Assembly (NCBI RefSeq): GCF_001544555.2 | Contig: NZ_FCOK02000033.1 | Location: 1 to 64,000 of the forward strand | Direction of reading: 5' to 3' | DNA length: 64,000 bases | Source: Caballeronia udeis | Lineage (GTDB): Bacteria > Pseudomonadota > Gammaproteobacteria > Burkholderiales > Burkholderiaceae | In this document: positions 1 through 8,218 of the stretch, piece after piece | Layout: each line of letters begins with the position of its first letter | How positions within the stretch are numbered: position 1 is the first letter of the stretch | Notes under the pieces: model-generated | Databases searched by the model: none | The model's input: the letters and a program-made list of their open reading frames with translations, nothing else | Told to the model about the DNA's origin: nothing | Translations under genes and position numbers: made by a program

Positions 1-480
1 ATCGTCATCAAGGCGAACTCGGGTCTGTCGGACGCCGAGATCGACAAGATGGTCAAGGACGCCGAAGCGAACGCCGAAGAAGACCGTCGTCTGCGTGAAC
101 TGGCCGACTCGCGCAATCAGGGCGACGCGCTGGCGCACAGCACGAAGAAGGCCGTGGCTGAATACGGCGACAAGGTTGAAGCGGCTGAGAAGGAGAAGAT
201 CGAAGCGGCGTTGAAGGACCTGGAAGAGGCGCTGAAGAGCAGCACGGCTGACAAGGCAACGATCGACGCAAAGATCGAAGCGCTGGCCACGGCGTCGCAG
301 AAACTCGGCGAAAAGATGTACGCCGACATGGCGGCAGCGCAGGGCGTGGGAGGCGAGGCGGCGAGCGCGACAGGTGCGGCGGGCGCAGCAGGTGCAGCAA
401 GCGGTCCCGGTGCACAAACCGCGCCCGAGCAGGACGACGACGTTGTCGATGCCGACTTCAAGGAGGTGAAGAAGGACTGA
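1..480 (+). CDS. dnaK: Chaperone DnaK, C-terminal part (partial at window start)
   Basis: The frame is open from base 1 and gives 159 residues, so the gene starts before the window. The visible part is the Hsp70 helical lid (GLSDAEIDKMVKDAE, then LADSRNQGDAL, charged helices) followed by a Gly/Ala-rich linker and the acidic tail ending DDVVDADFKEVKKD, which is the classic proteobacterial DnaK terminus that contacts co-chaperones. The ATPase and substrate domains lie outside the window. In Burkholderiaceae dnaJ normally follows dnaK closely. Here there is no dnaJ, only about 590 bases and then a monooxygenase locus, so this may be a second dnaK copy or a rearranged locus. Identity as DnaK is certain; paralogue status is inferred. 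Confidence 0.93.
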   Translation: MVIKANSGLSDAEIDKMVKDAEANAEEDRRLRELADSRNQGDALAHSTKKAVAEYGDKVEAAEKEKIEAALKDLEEALKSSTADKATIDAKIEALATASQKLGEKMYADMAAAQGVGGEAASATGAAGAAGAASGPGAQTAPEQDDDVVDADFKEVKKD

Positions 481-493
481 GTCGACGAAGCTG

Positions 494-510
494 TCGCACG
501 CGCCGTGCGA
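494..510 (+). terminator. Hairpin after dnaK
   Basis: A perfect 7-bp inverted repeat, TCGCACG then CGC then CGTGCGA, lies 14 bases after the dnaK stop. No run of T follows, so it is a weak candidate for a terminator or mRNA 3'-end hairpin. The rest of 511-940 holds no gene that I can support; it carries possible activator sites for the promoter at 947. Confidence 0.4.
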
Positions 511-797
511 GTGCCTTGCAGACAAACCACGTGATTCGCGAGGCCCGGCTTATCCAGGAGGGAGCCGCCGGGCCGATCAACGTTAATCGAGCGTAGTGGC
601 ACCTCAAAGCGAAGGCGAGGTCTTGTTGGCTGAATTGAATAATATTATGGCCAGCTTGTGCAATGACGTCCGGTCACCTGCACCGCCTGATGCCTTTATC
701 GAAAACCAAAAAGAATAAGTAAAACGCTCTTTCCTGATGGCCGTGTATAAACCGCGCGAATGATTTGATCCGCTGCGCACAGTGCACATGTCTCATT

Positions 798-848
798 TCG
801 CGACAGGTGCGGTCGCAGCTAGCCGGTCAAGCGTCCGATTCTGCGACA
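798..848. promoter_or_regulatory. Candidate upstream activator sites for the adh promoter
   Basis: GCGAC at 800-804 and GTCGC at 812-816 form an inverted repeat with a 7-base spacer, and TGCGACA follows at 842-848. They sit 100-150 bases upstream of the -24/-12 promoter, the usual place for a sigma-54 activator to bind. A related TGTCGCA occurs upstream of the second sigma-54 promoter (4994-5000). The sites are short and could be chance. Confidence 0.3.
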
Positions 849-946
849 GTGGCTCGAATTCCTGAGCTGGCCGGGTCGCTTTCAATTCATTCAATTCCTT
901 TTGTCCGTCAAGCGCCAAGGCACTGTTTCGATGAGGTGCGCGTCAT

Positions 947-963
947 CGGCATGGAGATTGCAT
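947..963 (+). promoter_or_regulatory. Sigma-54 (-24/-12) promoter of the adh operon
   Basis: CGGCATGGAGATTGCAT matches the sigma-54 consensus TGGCACG-N4-TTGCW with GG at 948-949, ten bases, then GC at 960-961. Transcription would start near 973, giving a leader of about 100 bases before the GTG at 1071. A sigma-54 activator gene is encoded at 13729, and a second such promoter lies at 5084. Confidence 0.75.
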
Positions 964-1070
964 AAACGAAAGCGATAAAAACGCGTTGGACAAACCGGTG
1001 AGCCTGCTCGCTTCATAAAAGGCCGGCAAGTTCCCATGCAAGCCGTCAAGCGGTGATAAGGAGACGAAAC

Positions 1071-2114
1071 GTGAAAGCTTCAGTGCTGCATGAGTACGAT
1101 GAATCATTGAGCCGTGACGAGTTCGTGCGTTACGAGGAAGTCGCTGATCCGAAGATAGGGCGGCCCACCGACGTTATCGTGCGTATTGGAGGGGCCGGTG
1201 TGTGCCGCACCGACCTGCATGTCGTCGAAGGCATCTGGCGCAGCAAGGTCGACGTGGTCCTGCCCTACATCATGGGCCACGAAAACGCCGGCTGGGTCGA
1301 GGCGGTGGGCTCCGCGGTGGAGAGTGTCAAGGTCGGCGACGCGGTGATCTGCCATCCGCTCGTGACAAGCGGTTATTGCCTGGCGTGCAGGCGCGGTGAC
1401 GACATGCATGCGACCGACAGCAGTTTTCCCGGCATCAACGCCAACGGCGGTTATGCCGAATATCTGCTAACGGGCGAGCGTTCGCTGATCAAGCTGCCGA
1501 AGTCTCTTGCGCCCAAGGACGTTGCGCCTTATACCGACGCCGGACTGACCGCGTACCGTGCTGCCAAGAAGGCATCGCGCCATTTGCTGCCTGGCCAGTT
1601 CGCCGTTGTCATTGGCGCCGGCGGCCTGGGACACATCGGCATCCAGGTCTTGAAAGCGCTTTGCGCTGCGGAAATCATCGTGGTCGACCGCTCGGAAACT
1701 GCGTTGCAACTGGCGAAGGATTGCGGTGCGGATCATACGGTCAAGGGCGGCGGCGACGAGGTGCAAAGCGTGCTCGAGTTGACCAGCGGCAACGGCGCGG
1801 AGGCCGTCATCGATTTCGTCGGTGAAGGTGATGCGGTCGCCAAGGGCCTCGCCATGACGCGCAACGGCGGGTTCTATTACATCGTCGGTTATGGCGGGAA
1901 GATCGACTTGCCGACCATCGACATGATCACCAGCGAGAAAACCATTGTCGGCAATCTGGTCGGCACTTATCCCGAGCTGGTCGAGTTGATGGCGCTCGCC
2001 GATCGTGGACTGGTTCATCTGGCGACGAAGGAATATCGCCTGAGCGAGGCGAACCAGGCGCTCAAGGACCTGCATCACGGCAAGGTCAGGGGCCGCGCGG
2101 TGCTGATTCCATAG
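1071..2114 (+). CDS. NAD-dependent medium-chain alcohol dehydrogenase
   Basis: The 347-residue product is a zinc-type MDR alcohol dehydrogenase. It shows the catalytic-zinc region GVCRTDLH, the GHENAG motif and the Rossmann motif GAGGLGHIG. The GTG start is chosen because AAGGAG lies 7 bases upstream. Dehydrogenases of this type accompany mimABCD/prmABCD monooxygenases and oxidise the alcohol they make, which fits its place here. Oddly, the structural-zinc loop, normally four Cys, reads SGYCLACRRGDDMHA: only two Cys remain, the first being Ser and the last Ala. The protein is otherwise intact. It heads an operon with the small coiled-coil gene 27 bases downstream. Confidence 0.9.
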   Translation: MKASVLHEYDESLSRDEFVRYEEVADPKIGRPTDVIVRIGGAGVCRTDLHVVEGIWRSKVDVVLPYIMGHENAGWVEAVGSAVESVKVGDAVICHPLVTSGYCLACRRGDDMHATDSSFPGINANGGYAEYLLTGERSLIKLPKSLAPKDVAPYTDAGLTAYRAAKKASRHLLPGQFAVVIGAGGLGHIGIQVLKALCAAEIIVVDRSETALQLAKDCGADHTVKGGGDEVQSVLELTSGNGAEAVIDFVGEGDAVAKGLAMTRNGGFYYIVGYGGKIDLPTIDMITSEKTIVGNLVGTYPELVELMALADRGLVHLATKEYRLSEANQALKDLHHGKVRGRAVLIP

Positions 2115-2141
2115 CGATAGGGATCCGACAGGGAGGACGCC

Positions 2142-2459
2142 GTGGCGTCGCAGCAAAATTCAATGCCAATTCCCGAACGCGTGCGCCTGGTCATTGCATT
2201 GACCGAGGTTAATTCCCGCTACTTGCGTGGTGAAAACCGCTGCGCCGGCGCTGAGATCGAGTTGGCGTGTGCGCTTGCGTGCGAGGAGCGCGAAGGCGCC
2301 ACGCCGGATCGGACACGGGATATCGCGGAGTTGCGGGAGCGGTTGGACGCTTCGGAAAACGAGTTGCTGGCTATCGAAGCCGAGCGTGACTGGCTTGAGA
2401 ACGAGCTGGCGAATTTCGACACGGCGCAGTCCGGCAAGAAACCAGGGGAGTGGCAATGA
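2142..2459 (+). CDS. Small coiled-coil protein of the monooxygenase locus, unknown function
   Basis: This 105-residue protein starts at GTG 2142 behind GGGAGG. The second half (about residues 60-95) is rich in Glu, Arg and Leu in a heptad-like pattern (AELRERLDASENELLAIEAE) and is likely an alpha-helical coiled coil; the first half has LVIALTEVNSRYL and a Cys/Ala-rich stretch. It has no signal peptide or membrane segment and I do not recognise a family. Its stop overlaps the ATG of the CobW-type gene (ATGA), so the two are translationally coupled, suggesting a partner or regulator of that GTPase. Confidence 0.7.
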   Translation: MASQQNSMPIPERVRLVIALTEVNSRYLRGENRCAGAEIELACALACEEREGATPDRTRDIAELRERLDASENELLAIEAERDWLENELANFDTAQSGKKPGEWQ

Positions 2460-3460
2460 ATCGAATTCCCGTCACTGTTCTTACCGGCTTTCTCGGCGCA
2501 GGAAAAACCACGCTGCTCAATCGCATACTGCGCGAGCAGCACGGCCGGCGTTATGCGGTGATCGTCAACGAATACGGCGAACTCGGCATCGACGGGGACC
2601 TCGTCGTGGGCGCGGAAGATGAGGTAATTGAACTGAACAACGGCTGTGTGTGCTGCAAGGTGCGCGGCGACCTGATCCGCGTAGTGTCGGGGCTGGTCAA
2701 ACGCAAGGGCGGCTTCGACGGCATCCTGATCGAGATGTCGGGAATGGCGGACCCCGCGCCGGTGGTTCAGACATTCTTTGTAGACGATGTCATTCGTCAA
2801 CGCACCCGGCTCGACAGCGTGATTTGCGTGGCCGACGCGCTGCACCTCCAGGCACGTCTGGCGGACAGCCGTGAGGCCGCGGAGCAACTGGCGCAGGCGG
2901 ACATCGTACTGCTCAACAAGACGGATCTCGTCGACGCAACTGGCCTGGCTTCGGTAGAGGTGGCCATACGAGGCATCAATCCCACTGCGGAGTTGCTGCA
3001 CAGTGTTCGCTGCGCTGTGCCCCTGGCTACGCTACTGGATCGAGGTGCATTCGATCTCAAGCGCCTTCATCTTGCCAACTCGCCAGGGAATACGGACCAG
3101 CCGCCCCGTGATGAACGCCCCTTCCGCCACATATCCGTGAGTCCCGGCCGTCACAGCCACGGCATAGATTGCGTGTCGCTGCGCGTCGAGAAGCCGCTTG
3201 AACGCAGCCGATTCCTTTCGTGGCTGCAGCAACTGGTGGTCGAGCAAGGCCAGGATCTGTTGAGAGCCAAAGGGATCGTCGACCTGGCGGGATCAGACCG
3301 CCGCTTTGTGTTCCAGGGCGTGCATATGACCATGGACACGGATTTCGACCGGCCCTGGCGAGTGGACGAAGTACGCGATAGCAGGCTGGTGTTTATCGGG
3401 CGCAATCTCGATCGGCTCGGATTGCGGGAGAGTATTGGGCATTGCAAGACCGACCTATGA
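2456..3460 (+). CDS. CobW/COG0523-family metallochaperone GTPase
   Basis: A G3E-family GTPase of 334 residues. It carries the P-loop GFLGAGKTT at residues 11-19, the metal-binding CXCC motif (GCVCC) at 63-67, the Walker B-like region LIEMSGMADP and the base-recognition motif NKTD. The CobW C-terminal domain follows. The ATG at 2456 is preferred over the upstream GTG because AGGGGAG sits 5 bases before it. Family members deliver zinc, cobalt or iron to client enzymes. In this operon the obvious clients are the zinc alcohol dehydrogenase or the di-iron monooxygenase; which is unknown. Coupled by overlap to both neighbours. Confidence 0.88.
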   Translation: MNRIPVTVLTGFLGAGKTTLLNRILREQHGRRYAVIVNEYGELGIDGDLVVGAEDEVIELNNGCVCCKVRGDLIRVVSGLVKRKGGFDGILIEMSGMADPAPVVQTFFVDDVIRQRTRLDSVICVADALHLQARLADSREAAEQLAQADIVLLNKTDLVDATGLASVEVAIRGINPTAELLHSVRCAVPLATLLDRGAFDLKRLHLANSPGNTDQPPRDERPFRHISVSPGRHSHGIDCVSLRVEKPLERSRFLSWLQQLVVEQGQDLLRAKGIVDLAGSDRRFVFQGVHMTMDTDFDRPWRVDEVRDSRLVFIGRNLDRLGLRESIGHCKTDL

Positions 3461-4548
3461 ACGCGCCACTGCCTTTGATTGAACTGCTTGGGGCCAGTTG
3501 GATGACGGAGGCGCCCGTGGTTGCGCTTGCGTGGGACGTTGCCGGGCGCAATGCGGGATTTGCGCTCGGTGACGGTACGGTGGCGCTCGCGGCGGGCGAA
3601 TGGCCTGGCGGCCCGGCGCTCAAGCCCCGGCAGGGTGGTGGAGTCGAGTTCGTGCAGGCGCGGGAACCCCCAGCGCCAGTGGCCCGCTTCAGCGTGCATG
3701 ACGGCACCTGCCTGGCGCTTGCTGCCGATCCCGAAGGAGGTTTTCTCAGCGGTGGTGACGACGGCCGGCTTGTCCACTTGAATGGGGATGGCGCGAGCGA
3801 GGTGCTCGTCAATGTCGATGGCGAATGGATCGACCTTGTGGCAACCAGTCAGGCCGGGCGAGCTTATGCAACGGGGCGCCGGGTTCATTGGCTGGGGACG
3901 AAGCCTGCCAGTCTCGCGTTACCGGGTTCGGCAACAGCCCTTGTTTTCAATGCCGCCGGCGACCAGTTGGCGATCGGCCATCATGGCGGAGTCACGCTGT
4001 GGCCGCTTGACGCTCACGTTCCCCGCCTGCTTGCGTGGCCCGGCTATCACCGCAGCGTCGCCTGGAGTCCCGACGGCCGCTATCTCGTGAGCGGCATGGA
4101 AGAGAACGCGCTGCACGGGTGGCGTTTGCCGGACGGCGGCGACATCGAGATGGGCGGTTATCCCGGGCAACCCCGGTCGCTATCGTTTTCAGCGGACGGC
4201 CGGGTGCTCGTTACGAGCGGCGGTCCGCGCGCGGTTTGCTGGCGATTCGACCCGCCCGGTGGCGATGACCAGCCGCGAGAATGCGGCATCGTGGGGAAGA
4301 CCCCCGTCACTCAGGTCGTTTGTCATCCCACTCATCCTTTGATTGCGGTTGGGTATCACAACGGCGCGGTACTGCTGTGCCAGCCGGGCGGCAGTGATGT
4401 GCTGTTCGTCAAGGCGGCCGGCGACAGTCCTGTCAGCACGATCGCGTGGTCGCCCGATGGCGGACGGCTGGCAATGGGCACGGAGGCAGGCGAGATTGGC
4501 CTGGTGTCGTTGCCGGAGGCGCTGTTTCATTTCGGAAGCCCGAGATGA
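3457..4548 (+). CDS. WD40-like beta-propeller protein
   Basis: The 363-residue protein is built of degenerate WD40 blades; clear ones are AWSPDGRYLVSGMEENALHGW, SFSADGRVLVTSG and the last, AWSPDGGRLAMGTEAGEIG. Six or seven blades fit the length. It has no signal peptide or membrane segment, so it is cytoplasmic. Its ATG overlaps the stop of the CobW-type gene (ATGA), implying coupled translation and probably a physical link. WD40 propellers are protein scaffolds. I infer a role in assembling or metallating the monooxygenase or dehydrogenase, but nothing in the sequence proves this. Confidence 0.8.
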   Translation: MNAPLPLIELLGASWMTEAPVVALAWDVAGRNAGFALGDGTVALAAGEWPGGPALKPRQGGGVEFVQAREPPAPVARFSVHDGTCLALAADPEGGFLSGGDDGRLVHLNGDGASEVLVNVDGEWIDLVATSQAGRAYATGRRVHWLGTKPASLALPGSATALVFNAAGDQLAIGHHGGVTLWPLDAHVPRLLAWPGYHRSVAWSPDGRYLVSGMEENALHGWRLPDGGDIEMGGYPGQPRSLSFSADGRVLVTSGGPRAVCWRFDPPGGDDQPRECGIVGKTPVTQVVCHPTHPLIAVGYHNGAVLLCQPGGSDVLFVKAAGDSPVSTIAWSPDGGRLAMGTEAGEIGLVSLPEALFHFGSPR

Positions 4549-4590
4549 GCGAGCGGGCAAGATCCATTACATACAAAGAAGGAGACAACG

Positions 4591-4782
4591 ATGACCCATG
4601 AAAACCTCACCAAGGACCAGTTCTTCGAGCGGCTGGGGGCGATTGGCGACGAAATGATCGCAGCTTACGGCAAGGACTTCGCGATGGGTGCGCTGGTCCT
4701 CGCCGCGCGGTTTATTGCCGAGAGGAAACCGGATAGCGGTAAAGCCGAGAGCGTGATCTATACGGGAGAAACGCGAGTGTAG
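4591..4782 (+). CDS. 63-residue hypothetical protein
   Basis: A short, well-formed gene behind a strong AAGGAG, 42 bases after the WD40 gene and last in the operon. The product starts MTHENLTKDQFFERLGAIGDEM and is mostly helical, with a hydrophobic middle (AMGALVLAARFIAE) too short and charged to be a membrane span. I do not recognise the family. Good RBS, position and codon use make it a real gene. Confidence 0.65.
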   Translation: MTHENLTKDQFFERLGAIGDEMIAAYGKDFAMGALVLAARFIAERKPDSGKAESVIYTGETRV

Positions 4783-4986
4783 GTGGTTGTGCATCGAACC
4801 TTTGGGCCGCGACGACTCCCTATCCAGATAGATAATTTGTTTTCCTAATTAATTAAATAATCTGCTTGAAAATACGATGATGCCTTTCCAACTTCGTCAT
4901 ATGGCCGCTGAGCGTCCGCAGATTTGCACCCGTACCTGCTCAGCCGAGAGTGGAAGGAGCGTCCCAATATCGGACAGACAGGTTGA

Positions 4987-5001
4987 ATGCGAATGTCGCA
5001 T
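4987..5001. promoter_or_regulatory. Inverted repeat upstream of the monooxygenase promoter
   Basis: ATGCGA-ATG-TCGCAT is a perfect 6-bp inverted repeat with a 3-base spacer, about 100 bases upstream of the -24/-12 element at 5084. This is the typical distance for a sigma-54 activator site. It includes TGTCGCA, also present inverted before the adh promoter. The stretch GCATAACAAAAC follows immediately (4998-5009) and recurs at 5143-5154. Confidence 0.45.
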
Positions 5002-5083
5002 AACAAAACAGAATTCCTGGCCGGGAGATGACGCAAATAACCGCATGCACCGCACAGCCTTATAGGGCGCGACGTTAGCCTCG

Positions 5084-5100
5084 TTGGCACGCAAATCGCT
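5084..5100 (+). promoter_or_regulatory. Sigma-54 (-24/-12) promoter of the monooxygenase operon
   Basis: TTGGCACGCAAATCGCT is close to the ideal sigma-54 promoter: TGGCACG, four bases, TCGCT, with GG at 5086-5087 and GC at 5098-5099, ten bases between. Start of transcription would be near 5111, giving a leader of about 200 bases before the ATG at 5309. The leader contains GACGC-AA-GCGTC (5118-5129). The rest of the 4783-5308 gap shows no gene. Confidence 0.85.
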
Positions 5101-5308
5101 CTATGAGAGCAGATCAAGACGCAAGCGTCGATGATCCGAAGTGCATAACAAAACGACAGGAGGCATGGATCGTGAAGACCGGACCATGACCACCGGCCTG
5201 TGTTGTTGATTGTTGACTCTGGCCGTGGCGTTACGCGGCCCTGCCCGTAGCACCGCCGTATGACCGTGAAATACGACGGTGATTCGTGAAATGAAAAAGG
5301 AGAGCTCA

Positions 5309-6979
5309 ATGTCTGATGGATTAACCCTCAACAAGATCACCTCCCAGCGTGGGATCAGCATTGGCGAGGCGGCACGCCGCGTTGCCGATCTCGGCTGGAC
5401 ACCCAGTTACGTTCAGGAGGCGATGACCTTCCCGACGGACTACAAGATCAGCAAGGCGCCTCGCGACCCGATGAAACAGGTGCTGCGCTCCTATTTTCCG
5501 ATGCAGGAGGAAAAGGATAACCGCGTCTACGGTGCCTTGGATGCGGCGTTGCGCGGCGACATGTTCCGCAACGTGCAGCCGCGTTGGGTCGAGTGGATGA
5601 AGCTGTTCCTGGCGATTATCCCGTTCCCGGAAATTTCGGCGGCACGGTCGATGGCGATGCTCGGTCGCCTGGCGCCCGGAGAAGAACTACGTACGGGTTT
5701 CACGATGCAGATGGTCGACGAGTTCCGGCACTCGACTATCCAGATGAACCTCAAGAAGTGGTACATGGAGAACTACATCGACCCGGCCGGGTTTGATATC
5801 ACCGAGGCGGCATTCGGCAAGTGCTACGCGACCACGATCGGTCGCCAGTTTGCTGAAGGGTTCCTGACCGGCGACGCCGTCACCGCAGCGAACGTGTTCC
5901 TGCAAGTGGTCGCCGAAACGGCCTTCACGAACACCTTGTTTGTCGCCATGCCTTCAGAAGCGGCACGCAACGGCGACTATGCATTGCCGACGGTGTTCCT
6001 GTCCGTGCAGTCCGACGAAAGCCGGCACATAGGCAATGGCCATTCGCTGGTGATGTCGGTCATCAACGACCCGGACAACCATCTGTTGCTCGAGCGCGAT
6101 CTTCGTTACGCCTTCTGGCAGAACCACGCCATTGTGGACGCAGCCATTGGCACGTTCATCGAGTACGGCACCACGGACCGGGACAAGACCAAGGAGTCGT
6201 ATGCCGAGTTGTGGCACCGGTGGATCTATGAGGATTACTACCGCACGTACATGCTGCCGCTGGAGAAATACGGCATCAAGATTCACCACGACGACGTGGG
6301 GGCCGCATGGGATCGCCTGGTGAAGAAGAATTACGTGCACAAGGTTGCACAGTTCTTCTCCGTGGGCTGGCCGGTCAACTTCTGGCGGATCGAGGCGCAG
6401 ACCGAAAAGGACTTCGAGTGGTTCGAGCACAAGTACCCGGGCTGGTACGCAGAATTCGGCGACTACTGGAAGTGGTACGCGAAGAAGAGTGTGCCTGGCG
6501 AGACCAACATGCTGTTCGACCAGGAGAATGGTTACGTGTACCCGCACCGCTGCTGGAGCTGCCTGGTGCCGTGCCTGATCCGGGAAGACTTCGTAGTCGA
6601 TGAAGTGGACGGGCAGCTGTACACGTATTGCTCCGAGTTGTGCCGCTGGACCCACAAGGTAGCGTTCGCCTCGGAATACGAGGGGCGGCCGACGCCGGCC
6701 ATGGGGCGCTTCAGCGGACGCCGCGAATGGGAAGAGTGCTACCACGGCTGGGATCTGGCTGATTGCATCAAGGATCTCGGTTTTGTCCGCAGCGACGGCA
6801 AGACCCTGGTGCCGCAGCCGCATCTCCGGTTCGACGACAAGAACATGTGGACGCTCGACCATGTTCGCGGTCACATCATCCAGAGCCCGATCGTCCTGCT
6901 GCGGGCAATGACGCCGGAGCAGCGCGAAAAGCACATCGCTGAATATCGAGCCGGTTTCAAGATTAATCCGGTGAACTGA
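5309..6979 (+). CDS. prmA: Soluble di-iron monooxygenase hydroxylase, large subunit
   Basis: The catalytic alpha subunit, 556 residues, of a group 5/6 soluble di-iron monooxygenase (propane/phenol type, MimA/PrmA). All six iron ligands are visible: Glu108, Glu138 and His141 (DEFRH), Glu203, Glu237 and His240 (DESRH), giving two E-x-x-H motifs. A Cys-containing segment near residue 415 (HRCWSC, then YCSELCRW) is also typical of this family. The start is ATG 5309 with AAAGGAGAG just upstream, rather than the GTG at 5279. Gene order large subunit, reductase, small subunit, coupling protein matches mimABCD and prmABCD. Substrate cannot be told from sequence; propane, acetone or phenol are the known choices. 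Confidence 0.93.
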   Translation: MSDGLTLNKITSQRGISIGEAARRVADLGWTPSYVQEAMTFPTDYKISKAPRDPMKQVLRSYFPMQEEKDNRVYGALDAALRGDMFRNVQPRWVEWMKLFLAIIPFPEISAARSMAMLGRLAPGEELRTGFTMQMVDEFRHSTIQMNLKKWYMENYIDPAGFDITEAAFGKCYATTIGRQFAEGFLTGDAVTAANVFLQVVAETAFTNTLFVAMPSEAARNGDYALPTVFLSVQSDESRHIGNGHSLVMSVINDPDNHLLLERDLRYAFWQNHAIVDAAIGTFIEYGTTDRDKTKESYAELWHRWIYEDYYRTYMLPLEKYGIKIHHDDVGAAWDRLVKKNYVHKVAQFFSVGWPVNFWRIEAQTEKDFEWFEHKYPGWYAEFGDYWKWYAKKSVPGETNMLFDQENGYVYPHRCWSCLVPCLIREDFVVDEVDGQLYTYCSELCRWTHKVAFASEYEGRPTPAMGRFSGRREWEECYHGWDLADCIKDLGFVRSDGKTLVPQPHLRFDDKNMWTLDHVRGHIIQSPIVLLRAMTPEQREKHIAEYRAGFKINPVN

Positions 6980-7054
6980 CGAAGCGGTGCCGTCCGGGAG
7001 AGATTCAGCGCACGAGTGGGTGATCACCGCTCCCGGACGAATCAGGAGGGGACG

Positions 7055-8155
7055 ATGAGCAGCATGAACGATACGCAATGGAAGAGGGATGCCATGCCGG
7101 AAACAGTCGATTACCAGACAGTTCATACAGTGCGATTCGAGCCTGTCGGCGTCGAGATGGAGGTCGCGGAGGGCGAGACCGTGCTGGATGCCGCCTTCCG
7201 CCAGGGCATCTCGGTGATGCACGGATGCAAGGAAGGACAATGCAGCAGTTGCAAGTCCCTGTTGATCGAGGGCGACGTGGAGTTGAAGAAGTACTCGACC
7301 TTCGCGCTGCCCGACTATGAGCGCGAGACGAATCACATCCTGCTGTGCAGGACGCTCGCCTTCAGCGACCTGACGGTGGAACTGCTGAACTACGACGAAG
7401 ACCTGATGCGCCGCTCCATTGCGGTGAAAGAATTCGGGGCGACGCTGACGAAGATAAGTGCGCTGACGCACGACATCAGGCTGCTCGAAGTGGAACTGGA
7501 CCAGCCGCTGAGGTTTTGGGCCGGGCAGTATGTCGACCTGACCATTCCTGGGCTGGACATCACACGGTCGTTCTCCATGGCAAGCGTTCCGAGCGAGCCC
7601 GGGGGGCAGACGAGCCTTGCGTTCATCATCAAGAAGTATCCCAACGGCGCTTTTTCTTCCCAGCTTGACGACGGCCTCAAGCCGGGTGACCGGCTGGTGG
7701 CGAAGGGACCGTACGGCACTTGCTTCCGACGGGAAGAACAGCCGGGGCCGATGGTGCTGGTGGGCGGCGGCTCCGGAATGTCTCCCTTGTGGTCGATCCT
7801 CAACGATCTCGTCCAGAACGGCGAGCAAAGACCGGTGCGCTTCTTCTACGGCGCGCGTACCCGTCGCGACTTGTTCTATCTCGACGATTTCGCCGGACTC
7901 ACGGAGAAGCTGGCCGACTTCCGCTTTATCCCGGCACTGTCGCACGCTGAAGCGGGCGATGACTGGACCGGCGAGACCGGCTTCATTCACGAGGTGCTTG
8001 GACGGACCTTGCGCGAGGAAGCGCTTGCCGGCGAGATCGATGCTTATACGTGTGGTCCGACACCGATGATCGACGCAGTGATGCCCGTGCTGCAGATGGC
8101 GGGCGTTTCACCCGAACGGCTTTATTTCGACAAATTTACCCAGGCCGTCCGATGA
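7055..8155 (+). CDS. prmB: Monooxygenase reductase (2Fe-2S/FAD/NADH)
   Basis: The electron-transfer component, 366 residues. The N-terminal plant-type ferredoxin domain has Cys58, Cys63, Cys66 and Cys98 (C-x4-C-x2-C...C). Next comes an FAD domain with RSFSMAS (171-177) and a C-terminal NADH domain with VGGGSGMSP around 236-244. It would pass electrons from NADH to the di-iron hydroxylase. ATG 7055 follows AGGAGGGG. It has about 16 residues before the ferredoxin fold beyond what the fold needs, with an internal Met at 14 that could be an alternative start. Confidence 0.93.
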   Translation: MSSMNDTQWKRDAMPETVDYQTVHTVRFEPVGVEMEVAEGETVLDAAFRQGISVMHGCKEGQCSSCKSLLIEGDVELKKYSTFALPDYERETNHILLCRTLAFSDLTVELLNYDEDLMRRSIAVKEFGATLTKISALTHDIRLLEVELDQPLRFWAGQYVDLTIPGLDITRSFSMASVPSEPGGQTSLAFIIKKYPNGAFSSQLDDGLKPGDRLVAKGPYGTCFRREEQPGPMVLVGGGSGMSPLWSILNDLVQNGEQRPVRFFYGARTRRDLFYLDDFAGLTEKLADFRFIPALSHAEAGDDWTGETGFIHEVLGRTLREEALAGEIDAYTCGPTPMIDAVMPVLQMAGVSPERLYFDKFTQAVR

Positions 8156-8218
8156 CCGGCCCCCTGGCAGGGCTTCAGACCGGAAGTTCCGATAAATGAA
8201 AGACGAAGGAGGATCGAC

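Noticed and set aside
609..624. TGGCACCTCAAAGC-like text near 598-612 as a sigma-54 promoter after dnaK
   Set aside because: Only nine bases separate GG and GC, and it lies 460 bases before the gene; the element at 947 has the right spacing and place.
5954..7990. 678-residue frame on the minus strand opposite the monooxygenase genes
   Set aside because: It is antisense to two genes with intact catalytic motifs, has no recognisable domain and is explained by GC-rich codon bias.
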